Under the pieces are notes generated by a model. That model did no database searches, was not told the origin of the DNA, and saw only the letters and a list, made by a program, of their open reading frames with translations. A program made the position numbers and the translations under genes. From DASVWZ01 sp963708575 (lineage in GTDB: Bacteria; Acidobacteriota; Terriglobia; Terriglobales; Acidobacteriaceae), in NCBI GenBank assembly GCA_963708575.1, contig CAVPTB010000007.1:1054001-1118000 (forward strand): DNA of 64,000 bases, written 5' to 3'. Below are positions 51,141-59,248 of the stretch, piece after piece. Each line of letters begins with the position of its first letter. Position 1 is the stretch's first letter.

Positions 51141-52488
51141 AAATCGTCAAGCCACTCAGAAGTTTAGGATAGAAGTCGGTGGATTTCTGCGGCAAAACCT
51201 CGCCTGCAAAGGCGATGTCCCGCACTTGCCGCATGCGTACCGGATTCATCAGGAAGGCCACATTCGCATCCCCGACGCGAACTCGCGACAGAGCCTCCGT
51301 CGCCTCCCGCACATAACTGATGTTCTGTTGATCGCGAATTGCTTCCTCGGAAATTCCCAGCGCTCCCTCAAGCAAACACTTGTGCAACTGCACGACGTCC
51401 AGCGCCTGCTGTTGCGGAGAATAACCTTCGAGCAAACTCGATCCGGCAGCTTTCGGCTTGGTGAGAAGGAATGCGCGATCCTTGGCCACCGCCAACAAAA
51501 CCGTGCCCGTCATTCCGGCCTCCCGTAGCATACGAGTCGCTCGCTCGGCGTCAATCGCAGCATCGACGTCCGCAACTTCAAAATACTGGCCGGATTGATC
51601 GCGCAGGTTTTGTGAGGAAAACTCCGGTAGCCCGTGAACGACACGATGGGTGGGCAACACGAGAAGGGCCGGGCTGTCCATGTTAACGAACGTCATCATG
51701 ACCATCTCATAAGGAGCTGGTTCGGATGGACCTTTCAATCCCAATGAGCCACCCCCGGTGGAGTTCATCGAGATACTAGCTCCTGCTGCCGATTTGGCTG
51801 CTTCTCGGCGTTCGTTGCGATAGTTTAATGCGGTTTCATAGCGATGATGCCCGTCGGCGATGATCAACTTCTTATCGCGCATTTTGCTTCGGATGAGTCC
51901 GATCAACGGCGGTTCCGAGATTTTGGCGAATTCGTGCGACACTCCGAATTCATCGCGCACCCCCATTATGGGCTCAGCGCTAGCCCGCAACAGAATCTCG
52001 ATCTCGCTTGAGGGGTCGCTGTAGAGCATGAATATCTGGCCAAAGTGAGCCCGGGTCGCTCGGAGCAAGTCGAGGCGATCGGCCTTCGGTTTGGCCAAAG
52101 TCTGCTCGTGACGGAATACGACGCCCGCGGAATACTCCTCGAGTCTTCCCAAGGCGATGAACCCGCGTCTCTCCAGACGCGCTCCGGGATTTGGACCCGG
52201 AAACTGCTGTATGTAGCTGTACAGAGAAGGCTCCGGATCCTGCAGGAAAATTCCTTCCCGGCGCCAGTTAAGAAAGGAACTGGATGCCCGGCTGTAAACA
52301 TCGTTCCCGGGCTGATCGCCAGCCTCCCGTTTGCCAAGTATGATTCGAACCAGGTTGTAAGGACTGGCAGCGTAGTACTGCTCCTGCATCTCGGGCGTAA
52401 TTTTGTCGTATGGCTGGGTAACGACAGATCGGAGATCGACGCGGGAGGGATCATACCTCAGCGCTCGAAAAGGCGCGATATGGGCCAT
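51127..52488 (-). CDS. DUF1015 family protein
   Basis: The 453-residue protein has the family start MAHIAPFRALRYDPSRVDLR, then VVTQPYDKITPEMQEQYYAA, FIALGRLEEYSAGVVFRHEQ, LIIADGHHRYETALNYRNER and a C-terminal DAERATRML region. The biochemical role of DUF1015 is unclear; the DGHHRYETAL motif resembles a ParB-like nucleotide-binding fold. It is soluble. It heads the cluster DUF1015-amiC-GerMN, with the stop 14 bases inside the next gene. Confidence 0.92.
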   Translation of the reverse strand: MAHIAPFRALRYDPSRVDLRSVVTQPYDKITPEMQEQYYAASPYNLVRIILGKREAGDQPGNDVYSRASSSFLNWRREGIFLQDPEPSLYSYIQQFPGPNPGARLERRGFIALGRLEEYSAGVVFRHEQTLAKPKADRLDLLRATRAHFGQIFMLYSDPSSEIEILLRASAEPIMGVRDEFGVSHEFAKISEPPLIGLIRSKMRDKKLIIADGHHRYETALNYRNERREAAKSAAGASISMNSTGGGSLGLKGPSEPAPYEMVMMTFVNMDSPALLVLPTHRVVHGLPEFSSQNLRDQSGQYFEVADVDAAIDAERATRMLREAGMTGTVLLAVAKDRAFLLTKPKAAGSSLLEGYSPQQQALDVVQLHKCLLEGALGISEEAIRDQQNISYVREATEALSRVRVGDANVAFLMNPVRMRQVRDIAFAGEVLPQKSTDFYPKLLSGLTIYALE

Positions 52489-52623
52489 AAGGTGAAGAGG
52501 AATTGTACAGGAGCGGGGAAGATGTGGTCAGCTAAGCAGCGGTGATCTCAGCTGTTGTTGGAGAGTTCGCACTTAGAATTGCGCTCGGAATTTTGCTTTA
52601 CCCGGCGAAGTAGGAGATGGGGA

Positions 52624-53073
52624 CTAGGCCGCATCTGCCTCCGTCTTCTGGTTCCCCTCAACTTGTTTAGCCTGAGTCTGGGCTGCTGATTGACTTTCAG
52701 TTCTCGCATCGTGAGCCGAGTGTTCGTGATCCCCCGTGCTGGGAGTACCTTTCTGGTTTGACGTGTCGTTTTTCTCTGGCTGCCGCCCCTGTTCCGTTTC
52801 GGGATTGCTCTTCACGGCGGTGTGGGATTCCTCTGCTGCTTTTTTCTGGGCGGCCTCGATCGCCCCGGAGAGCAGCCGCTCCAGCCTTACCCTGACGGCC
52901 AGCCAGCGGACGCCACTGCCGTTCGAGGCTCGCTCCAGATAAGGGCCGAATTCCTCATCGGTCGTCATTCCCTTGTCTTTTAAGAGTTGCAGAACGGCCG
53001 CGCTCTGGGTCTCTAAGGCTTCAAAAGAGGGAATCAGTTCATCGAGTATTTCGTGTACGAGCTTTTCATCCAC
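52624..53073 (-). CDS. Unknown protein with polar low-complexity C-terminus
   Basis: I do not recognise this 149-residue protein. The first ~85 residues are helical (LVHEILDELIPSFEALETQS, VRWLAVRVRLERLLSGAIEA), and the rest is a Gln/Glu/Asn/Thr/Ala-rich disordered tail. It starts at a GTG with AAGGAG seven bases upstream, which makes it a convincing real gene. No signal peptide or membrane segment is present. Confidence 0.7.
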   Translation of the reverse strand: MDEKLVHEILDELIPSFEALETQSAAVLQLLKDKGMTTDEEFGPYLERASNGSGVRWLAVRVRLERLLSGAIEAAQKKAAEESHTAVKSNPETEQGRQPEKNDTSNQKGTPSTGDHEHSAHDARTESQSAAQTQAKQVEGNQKTEADAA

Positions 53074-53548
53074 GAGTGGTCTCCTTAGGACTTGCCTTTG
53101 GATGCAAAACCCCGGACTCGTGCCCGGTGACCCGGTTGGGGCACGAAGCTATAGAAAGCGCTAATTTGCTTCCTTCACGCCTTCAGCAATGCACCCCCGC
53201 CTTCGGGCCGAGTTGCGGTAAGCCTTCGGACTGATCCCGGCGTGCAGCCACAGGTGTCCTGCCCGATTCGAAGGACGCCTTCTCCGTCAACCGCGCCGAA
53301 ATTACGTGCCACAGCCGAAATCGTCCACGATTCTTGCTATCAGGATGCAAACATTTGACCCTGCCGCGTCATCGTAACGATTTGTAAAAATGCCTGACAT
53401 TGCGGCGCAGAAGCTGTGATACGATCAGCGGCAATTGAGGTGTCTTATGGCCCGCCTTTATAGGCGCGGGTCATCCCGCCCCCTGACCCGCCGGCCTGCT
53501 GAAGACCGGACCACGAACTCGACCACTCCCCGGACCTATAGAGGATAT
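53074..53548. other. Long intergenic region upstream of the VWA gene pair
   Basis: No convincing gene is seen. A 7-bp perfect stem, CGTGCCC (53119-53125) with GGGCACG (53139-53145), and a second, imperfect stem around CCGCC-TTTATA-GGCG (53453-53466) suggest an RNA leader. The 14-mer GTGCCCGGTGACCC at 53120 recurs with one change at 55816, beyond the pair. GAGG at 53541-53544 is the ribosome-binding site for the ATG at 53549. Confidence 0.5.
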
Positions 53549-54571
53549 ATGTGTCCCAGGTATCTCGCCCTCGCGTCTCTCCACCAAATTCTCTTAATTG
53601 CCCTGCTCGGATGCTTGTTCGCCACCCCAGCCTTGCAGGCTCAGGTTCCCATTCAGGACGTACACATCACCCCCCGGCTGGAGCCCCCCAAGTCCGATCC
53701 CATGAACGACGTCCCGGCTTCTTTGAGAACCAAGGACAAGCCGATGAAAGTGGATGTCGGGCTGGTGCTCGTCCCGGTCACGATTACCGATCCGATGAAC
53801 CGTCTGGTCACCGGTCTCGACAAGGAGAATTTCGAGGTCTTCGAAGACAAAGAAGCTCAGGAGATCAGGAACTTCTCCAGTGAAGACGCGCCGGTGTCTA
53901 TTGGCGTCATCTTCGACATGAGTGGCAGCATGAGCAGCAAGATCGAGCGCGCCCGCGAGGCAGTCGTCGAGTTCTTCAAGACTGCCAACCCGCAGGACGA
54001 ATTCTTCATGATTGCCTTCGCCGACAAACCTGAGGAAGTGTCCGACTTCACTTCGTCGGTCGAAGACATCCAAGGCAAGCTGGTCTATACCGTGCCCAAG
54101 GGACGAACTGCTCTCCTGGACGCCATCTACCTTGGCGTCAGCAAGATGCGGCAGGCCAAATATACAAAGAAGGCGCTGCTGATTATCTCCGACGGCGGTG
54201 ACAACCACAGTCGCTACACCGAAGGAGAGATCAAATCCATGGTTAAGGAAGCCGACACCATGGTTTACGCGATCGGAATTTACGACCATTATTTCCCCAC
54301 CGAGGAAGAACGTTTGGGCCCGGCGCTGCTTAGCGAAATCGCCGAACTGACCGGCGGACGCGCTTTTACCATCGACAATCCTAACGACTTGGCCGATGTT
54401 GCTACAAAAATCGGAATTGAGCTACGCAACCAATATGTGCTTGGATACCGTCCAAAGAAGCCCGCTCACGACGGCAAATGGCGTAAGATTAAGGTGAAGC
54501 TGAATCCACCCAAAGGACTGCCGCCGCTGCGGGTATACGCCAAGACGGGATACTATGCACCTTCGGAATAG
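53549..54571 (+). CDS. Exported VWFA-related Acidobacterial-domain protein (first of pair)
   Basis: After a signal peptide (HQILLIALLGCLFATPALQA) comes a von Willebrand A domain of the Acidobacteriota type (~70-330): VTITDPMNRLVTGLDKENFE, FEDKEAQEIRNFSSEDAPVS, then the MIDAS metal site VIFDMSGSMSSKIERAREAV. A later IGIELRNQYVLGYRPKKP and YAKTGYYAPSE close the family pattern. VWA domains usually bind protein ligands through a metal. The frame is open from 53435, but ATG 53549 has GAGG four bases before it and starts the signal peptide. It overlaps the next VWA gene by 17 bases. Confidence 0.92.
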   Translation: MCPRYLALASLHQILLIALLGCLFATPALQAQVPIQDVHITPRLEPPKSDPMNDVPASLRTKDKPMKVDVGLVLVPVTITDPMNRLVTGLDKENFEVFEDKEAQEIRNFSSEDAPVSIGVIFDMSGSMSSKIERAREAVVEFFKTANPQDEFFMIAFADKPEEVSDFTSSVEDIQGKLVYTVPKGRTALLDAIYLGVSKMRQAKYTKKALLIISDGGDNHSRYTEGEIKSMVKEADTMVYAIGIYDHYFPTEEERLGPALLSEIAELTGGRAFTIDNPNDLADVATKIGIELRNQYVLGYRPKKPAHDGKWRKIKVKLNPPKGLPPLRVYAKTGYYAPSE

Positions 54572-55718
54572 CCGAATTCAGGCTCTGCTGTTTGTCTGTG
54601 TTCTCATTAGTTTAGCCAGCTGGGGTCAAAGCAGTTCTTCAGCCAATGCTCCGCAACAGCCTTCTGGGCAGGTCTCCGGAGGCGGGATCGGTTCGGGCTC
54701 GCCGGGACCTCCGCCGACATCAAGCGGCGTAGGCGCCGGCCAAGAAGGTCCGGCCACGCCCGCGCCGTCTCCGACTCAAAACCAGTCTCAAACAAGCCAA
54801 ACCCCCGCAGGCTCGCAGCCTCAGGACCAGGCCGGCACGCCTCAGGACCAGCCTCCTGCGAACGACCAGGACAGCAGTGGCGTTTTCGTTTTTAAGAAAG
54901 AGGTCGAGGAAGTCGTCCTGCACGCTACCGTGGTCGATCAGAGCAACCACCTGGTCACCAATCTGGATAAGTCCGCGTTTTCGATCTTTGAGAACAACCA
55001 GCCGCAGCGAATTACTTCCTTCCGTCATGAAGACGTGCCGGTGGCGATGGGAATCGTCATAGATAACTCCGGCTCGATGCGAGAGAAACGGGACAAGGTG
55101 AATAAGGCGGCCCTGAATCTGGTGCGCTCCAGCAATCCGCAGGATCAGGTTTTCGTGGTCAATTTCAATGACGAGTATTACCTCGACCAAGGCTTCACCA
55201 GCGACATCCGCAAGCTGCAAGAAGCGCTGGAGAAAGTTGAAGCCCGGGGCGGAACCGCGCTTTATGACGCCATCGTAGCTTCGGCCGATTATGAAAAGAA
55301 GTACGCCCGGCTGCAGAAGCGAGTGCTGTTCGTCGTCACCGACGGCGAAGACAACGCCAGCCGTGAAACGCTCGAGCAAGCCGTACAGCGCCTTCAAGAA
55401 GAGAACGGCCCGACGGTGTATGCCATCGGCCTGCTCGGAGAAGAAAAGGCCCATCGTGCCCGCCGTGCCCTGGAAACGGTTGCGCAACGCACCGGCGGGA
55501 TTGCTTTCCTGCCGAAGACTACCGACGAAGTGGACGAGATCAGCCGTACCGTCGCTCACGACATCCGCAACCAGTACACCATCGGGTATAAGCCGACAAC
55601 ACCAAAGAGTGCCGGCGGATATCGTGCCATCAAGGTCGAGGCCAAGGCCAAAGGCTACAAGCAGTTGACTGTACGAACCCGCAGCGGCTATTACCCAGGC
55701 CAAGAGCAATCTCAGTAA
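54555..55718 (+). CDS. Exported VWFA-related Acidobacterial-domain protein (second of pair)
   Basis: The protein has a signal peptide (ALLFVCVLISLASWGQ), a ~75-residue Ser/Pro/Gln/Gly-rich linker, and a VWA domain (~110-380): LHATVVDQSNHLVTNLDKSA, FENNQPQRITSFRHEDVPVA, MIDAS motif IVIDNSGSMREKRDKVNKAA, and AHDIRNQYTIGYKPTTPKSA near the end. It is a paralogue of the gene just upstream and starts within it, so they are probably produced together. The long linker suggests it reaches away from the membrane or partner. Confidence 0.92.
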   Translation: MHLRNSRIQALLFVCVLISLASWGQSSSSANAPQQPSGQVSGGGIGSGSPGPPPTSSGVGAGQEGPATPAPSPTQNQSQTSQTPAGSQPQDQAGTPQDQPPANDQDSSGVFVFKKEVEEVVLHATVVDQSNHLVTNLDKSAFSIFENNQPQRITSFRHEDVPVAMGIVIDNSGSMREKRDKVNKAALNLVRSSNPQDQVFVVNFNDEYYLDQGFTSDIRKLQEALEKVEARGGTALYDAIVASADYEKKYARLQKRVLFVVTDGEDNASRETLEQAVQRLQEENGPTVYAIGLLGEEKAHRARRALETVAQRTGGIAFLPKTTDEVDEISRTVAHDIRNQYTIGYKPTTPKSAGGYRAIKVEAKAKGYKQLTVRTRSGYYPGQEQSQ

Positions 55719-55928
55719 TGTGAAGTGGTAACGGGAGCCCTTGCGCGTTTTTTCTGGACGGACACTCGGTCCTCGTGCCCAGAGACAACGGTATGCACGT
55801 CGCGGCAGCCGCCTTGTGCCCGGCGACCCACCGACCAACTCGTCAGTCACAAATGATCGAACAATTCCTCTCTCTATAAAGCTCGTAGCAGTCGATAATG
55901 ATCTTGTGGTCTGGGAGAGAGACTCTCA

Positions 55929-56300
55929 GTGCTAATAGCGATCAAGCTCTTGCACACCGTCGTTTGGGCGTTTATGGCTGCCTGCATTCTCGCCCTGCCC
56001 GTTACAGGTTTCTTGTGCCGTTTCCGCTGGTCAGCGATCCTGAGCGCGATCATCTTGCTGGAATGTGGCGTACTGGCCGTTAACGGCGGGCAATGCCCGC
56101 TCACCGACGTTGCCGCCCGTTTCACCTCTGACCGCGCCGGGAATTTCGATATCTACCTGCCGAATTGGTTGGCGGTAAACAACAAGGTCATTTTTGGCCT
56201 CGTCTTCCTGGTTGGCGAGTTAACTGTGATTGCCTGCTGGCTGGCTGAGAGGGCCGCTTCGACGCCTCGAAAGTCGACTGAAATCGCAAATCCCAAGTAA
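55929..56300 (+). CDS. Small membrane protein with CPLT motif
   Basis: The 123-residue product has three to four hydrophobic stretches (LLHTVVWAFMAACILALPVT; WSAILSAIILLECGVLAVN; VIFGLVFLVGELTVIACWL). GGQCPLTDVAARFTSDRAGN recalls the CPLT motif of DUF2784-type membrane proteins, but this is a weak resemblance. The start is a GTG at 55929 with GGGAGAG upstream. Function unknown. Confidence 0.65.
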   Translation: MLIAIKLLHTVVWAFMAACILALPVTGFLCRFRWSAILSAIILLECGVLAVNGGQCPLTDVAARFTSDRAGNFDIYLPNWLAVNNKVIFGLVFLVGELTVIACWLAERAASTPRKSTEIANPK

Positions 56301-56404
56301 CGGGGTCCAATCCTGTCAGAGTTACGGGACTGACTCATCGGTCCGTACAAGTCCTTACGTAATCTGTCGTTTGTACCACCTTCGTGCCATATTGGCGGTG
56401 ACAC

Positions 56405-56887
56405 GTGAGCAGCCTTCCCCAACCTTACGCTAAGCTGCGGGCGCCGCGGGCACATCTCGACGGCGTTACACCCGCGGTGTTGCGCCTGCCAGATGGGCAG
56501 CGCGCCTCGGGTAGGCTGCAGGTGCTCTCCACAGGCGGCGGTCTCCTGGCGCTTCCTAACCCCCTGCTGCAAGGGTCGCAAGTGAAATTGATGTTTCTGA
56601 CCGGCGCTGGATCGGTGCTGGGCGGAGTGGAAATGTTGAGCCCACTCAACGGCACACAGCAGCCGTTTCGATTTACTTCGCTCGCAACCGACGATCGACG
56701 CCGAATTCGCGCAACCATTGATCTCACGCTCCCGCAGAACAATGCTGAATCGCTCTGGATCGAGAAACTGCGAGCGGCAGGCGCCAATCGAGACGTATCT
56801 CGAAAACGCTTCGTCAAAGTATTTGCAGGACTAGCCGGTCTGATAACGCTAGGTCTGGCCGCCGGCGCGATTTACCTCCTCAGATAG
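56405..56887 (+). CDS. PilZ-like protein with C-terminal membrane helix
   Basis: The 160-residue product has a degenerate PilZ pattern: LRAPRAHLDGVTPAVLRLPD, LQVLSTGGGLLALP (SxxG retained) and VKLMFLTGAGSVLGGVEML. A single C-terminal helix (VFAGLAGLITLGLAAGAIYL) anchors it, probably with the PilZ part in the cytoplasm. The Arg cluster is shorter than in true c-di-GMP binders, so binding is doubtful. The start is GTG 56405. It ends 20 bases before another PilZ gene, so the two may form an operon. Confidence 0.65.
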   Translation: MSSLPQPYAKLRAPRAHLDGVTPAVLRLPDGQRASGRLQVLSTGGGLLALPNPLLQGSQVKLMFLTGAGSVLGGVEMLSPLNGTQQPFRFTSLATDDRRRIRATIDLTLPQNNAESLWIEKLRAAGANRDVSRKRFVKVFAGLAGLITLGLAAGAIYLLR

Positions 56888-56907
56888 GTGTCGAAGCAGA
56901 GGCGATA

Positions 56908-57666
56908 ATGGCAACAGCAATCGGAAATCCGGCCGCCTATAATACCCGCCGCGCCCCGCGGTACCGCGCCAGCCTGCCCGTCCTGATTTCCCGATGTGAT
57001 GGTTCGGGCGTTCCCGTGCCCGGACTTACCAGTGAAATCAGCCAGACCGGTATGGCCGTTTTCGGAGGAGTGACTCTCGAGACCGGCGATCTGATGGAAG
57101 TCGAGTTTCAGACCGAAGGAAGATTTCGCGTCGAAGGCATCGTGCGAAATCGTAGCGGCTTTTGCTTTGGGTTGGAGTTTCTGAACGTCCTTCCAGTTCG
57201 TCCGGCCGATCCGCCCCAGCAAAAGGAAGAGGTCATAGCGGAGCCACCCACCAATCCGACTCTGGAGGGAGTCGTTCGAGTGGCGGAACACGAGATGTAC
57301 GATGTTCCGCGAGCTTGGCTCACCGCCCATCGTGGGGATTTCGCGATCGCACTGGCTGCGATACTGTTGCTCGCCGTTCTCTTCGGAGCGGCAAACCGAT
57401 CGACGCCAATTCCTGGAGCCCAAGATCAGCCGCATCTCACGTCGTTTGAACGGATGCTGATCCACCTTGGAATGGCCGTGCCCCCTCCGGCACCGATCCG
57501 TGTGACCGGCAACCCCAACGCTCAAGTTTGGGTGGACGTGCACACCGCTCTTTACTACTGCTCTGGTGCGGATCTGTATGGAAAGACGCCCGGCGGCAGG
57601 TTCGCCTCTCAGCACGACGCACGCTTGGACCACTTCGACCCCGCCGGCGGCAACACCTGCCAGTAA
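56908..57666 (+). CDS. PilZ / single-membrane-helix protein with conserved C-terminal domain
   Basis: Residues ~10-105 form a PilZ domain (NTRRAPRYRASLPVLISRCD, SEISQTGMAVFGG, FRVEGIVRNRSGFCFGLEFL). A linker and one transmembrane helix (FAIALAAILLLAVLFGA, ~150-166) follow. The last ~80 residues (FERMLIHLGMAVPPPAP, QVWVDVHTALYYC, GKTPGG, FDPAGGNTC) match the C-terminus of the GAF/zinc-ribbon protein at 20244, 35 of 54 positions over the final part. The same external module is thus attached to two different cytoplasmic sensors. In the PilZ motif a Glu replaces the usual Asp/Asn before the Ser. Confidence 0.85.
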   Translation: MATAIGNPAAYNTRRAPRYRASLPVLISRCDGSGVPVPGLTSEISQTGMAVFGGVTLETGDLMEVEFQTEGRFRVEGIVRNRSGFCFGLEFLNVLPVRPADPPQQKEEVIAEPPTNPTLEGVVRVAEHEMYDVPRAWLTAHRGDFAIALAAILLLAVLFGAANRSTPIPGAQDQPHLTSFERMLIHLGMAVPPPAPIRVTGNPNAQVWVDVHTALYYCSGADLYGKTPGGRFASQHDARLDHFDPAGGNTCQ

Positions 57667-57740
57667 GAATTTGACTCTGAACTTTTAGCCTTAGTTCTTA
57701 GCCCCATCCGAAGCCCTGTTTCGAGGCGTACTATTTGGGC

Positions 57741-57914
57741 ATGAGCCATACCCACTCAACATTTCCCGGCACAGAAACACTTGCTCGTGACTTCCTGCTT
57801 AAACAAGATCCTGCTGAAGAGGACGACGATCCCGAAGAAGAGGATGAAGATGAAGAAGAGGAAGACGAAAATGAGGATGACCAGGAAGAAGAGACCGACG
57901 GTTACTCGGAGTAG
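57741..57914 (+). CDS. 57-residue highly acidic protein
   Basis: The frame reads MSHTHSTFPGTETLARDFLL, then KQDPAEEDDD and a run dominated by Glu and Asp, ending TDGYSE. The N-terminal ~24 residues are of ordinary composition. More than half of the rest is acidic. The ribosome-binding site is weak (GAGG at 57723-57726 is too far). It may be a small binding protein or chaperone-like tail, or a fortuitous frame in purine-rich DNA; the ordinary N-terminus and clean start favour a gene modestly. Confidence 0.45.
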   Translation: MSHTHSTFPGTETLARDFLLKQDPAEEDDDPEEEDEDEEEEDENEDDQEEETDGYSE

Positions 57915-57966
57915 AAGTCTCGGCCGATGACTAAACCGGGGACAAACGCCAAGTGTGTTCCCGGCG

Positions 57967-57997
57967 CAGGTTAGGCCCCAGCCACGGCCGCAACCTG
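57967..57997. other. Stem-loop in the leader region of cysK
   Basis: CAGGTT (57967-57972) pairs with AACCTG (57992-57997), with GGCC/GGCC pairing inside and an ~8-base loop. It lies ~145 bases before the cysK start. The hexamer GAGTGC recurs several times between here and the start. No known riboswitch class was recognised. Confidence 0.4.
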
Positions 57998-58142
57998 GGA
58001 GTGCCGAACCGGAGAGTGCGTAAGGAGGAGCCTCGCGAGTGCCACCTCTTCTCGATCTCGACATCACCAGACTGGTTGCCACACGAAAGGGGAGAGAACT
58101 TCGGGTCATTGACGCCTTTCCCGCCCTTCACTAACCTGTAGA

Positions 58143-59096
58143 GTGCAAAAAACAATCATTGAACCGGCTCGCCCGCGGATTGCCGAAGACATCACCGATC
58201 TGGTCGGCGAAACCCCCATTTTGCGGCTCAAGAGAATCGTTCCTCAGGGCTCCGCCAACGTTTACGCTAAGCTCGAATACCTCAATCCGGGCGGCAGCGT
58301 GAAAGACCGTGCCGCGATCGGCATCATCCGCCGCGCCGAGCAGGACGGCCAACTCAAACCCGGGGGCACGATTGTCGAAGCCACTGCCGGAAACACCGGC
58401 ATCGGCCTCGCGCTCATTGGAGTCAATCGCGGCTACAAAGTCGCGCTGTTTGTGCCGGAGAGGTTCTCGGAAGAAAAAGTGATGATCATGCGCGCCCTCG
58501 GCGCCCAGGTCACCCGCACTCCCGAGGATGGGGGCATGGAAGAAGCCATCAAGCAGGCTAAGGCTCTAGTCGCAAAAACTCAGAATGCGTTTATGGCCGG
58601 ACAGTTCGAGAATCCCGCCAATCCCGACTATCACTACGAAACCACCGCCCAGGAAATTTTCGATCAAATGAACGGCGAAATTGATGCTATTGCGATCGGC
58701 GCGGGAACTGCGGGCACCTTCACCGGCATTGCTCGTTTCATGAAAAAGCATCTTCCGAAAGTTCTGACGGTTGCTGTCACCACCCAGGGCTCAGTGCTTG
58801 GTGGTGGCAAGCACGGTCCACACAAAGTCGAAGGCATCGGCTCCAGCTTCATCCCGAAAACCTTCGACGCCTCGGTTTGTGACGAGGTGATCGCCGTGAC
58901 CGACGATAACGCTTTCGATACTGTGAAAAAACTTGCAGCCCAGGAAGGCGTTCTGGGCGGTTCGAGCGCTGGGGCCAACGTCTTTGCCTCACTCGAGATC
59001 GCCCGCCGTCTGGGGGCAGGGAAGAAAGTCATCACGCTGATTCCCGACTCGGCAGAACGGTACCTCTCGAAGAAGATTTTCGAGGGTGGCGTCTAA
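58143..59096 (+). CDS. cysK: Cysteine synthase (O-acetylserine sulfhydrylase family)
   Basis: This PLP enzyme makes cysteine from O-acetylserine and sulfide. The PLP lysine lies in YLNPGGSVKDRAAIGIIRRA, the cofactor phosphate-binding part in EATAGNTGIGLALI, and the glycine loop in GVLGGSSAGANVFASLEIAR. At 317 residues it is a normal CysK/CysM-type protein with no CBS domains. The start is a GTG at 58143 with a poor ribosome-binding site; no ATG suits. Since a cystathionine-enzyme gene lies 1.7 kb downstream, a cystathionine beta-synthase role is also possible. Confidence 0.9.
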   Translation: MQKTIIEPARPRIAEDITDLVGETPILRLKRIVPQGSANVYAKLEYLNPGGSVKDRAAIGIIRRAEQDGQLKPGGTIVEATAGNTGIGLALIGVNRGYKVALFVPERFSEEKVMIMRALGAQVTRTPEDGGMEEAIKQAKALVAKTQNAFMAGQFENPANPDYHYETTAQEIFDQMNGEIDAIAIGAGTAGTFTGIARFMKKHLPKVLTVAVTTQGSVLGGGKHGPHKVEGIGSSFIPKTFDASVCDEVIAVTDDNAFDTVKKLAAQEGVLGGSSAGANVFASLEIARRLGAGKKVITLIPDSAERYLSKKIFEGGV

Positions 59097-59248
59097 AACT
59101 AACTCTTCTCGTATCTGAGAAATTCCCGTATCTTGTTAGCGAACGAGGTCCGCAACTCGTCTATACATTCAGCTCTCACTGTGTGGGAGTGGAAACAGCA
59201 TTTCGCTGCATGCTCGTCGGTCGTATCTCTCAGAAAAGGTGATCCAAC

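Noticed and set aside
54720..55850. A 376-codon open frame opposite the second VWA gene
   Set aside because: The plus-strand VWA protein is well supported; the antisense product is Leu/Arg/Val-rich without recognisable motifs.
57756..58109. A minus-strand frame over the acidic gene and cysK leader
   Set aside because: Its Phe/Leu/Ile run is just the complement of the purine-rich acidic stretch; no start signal or homology.
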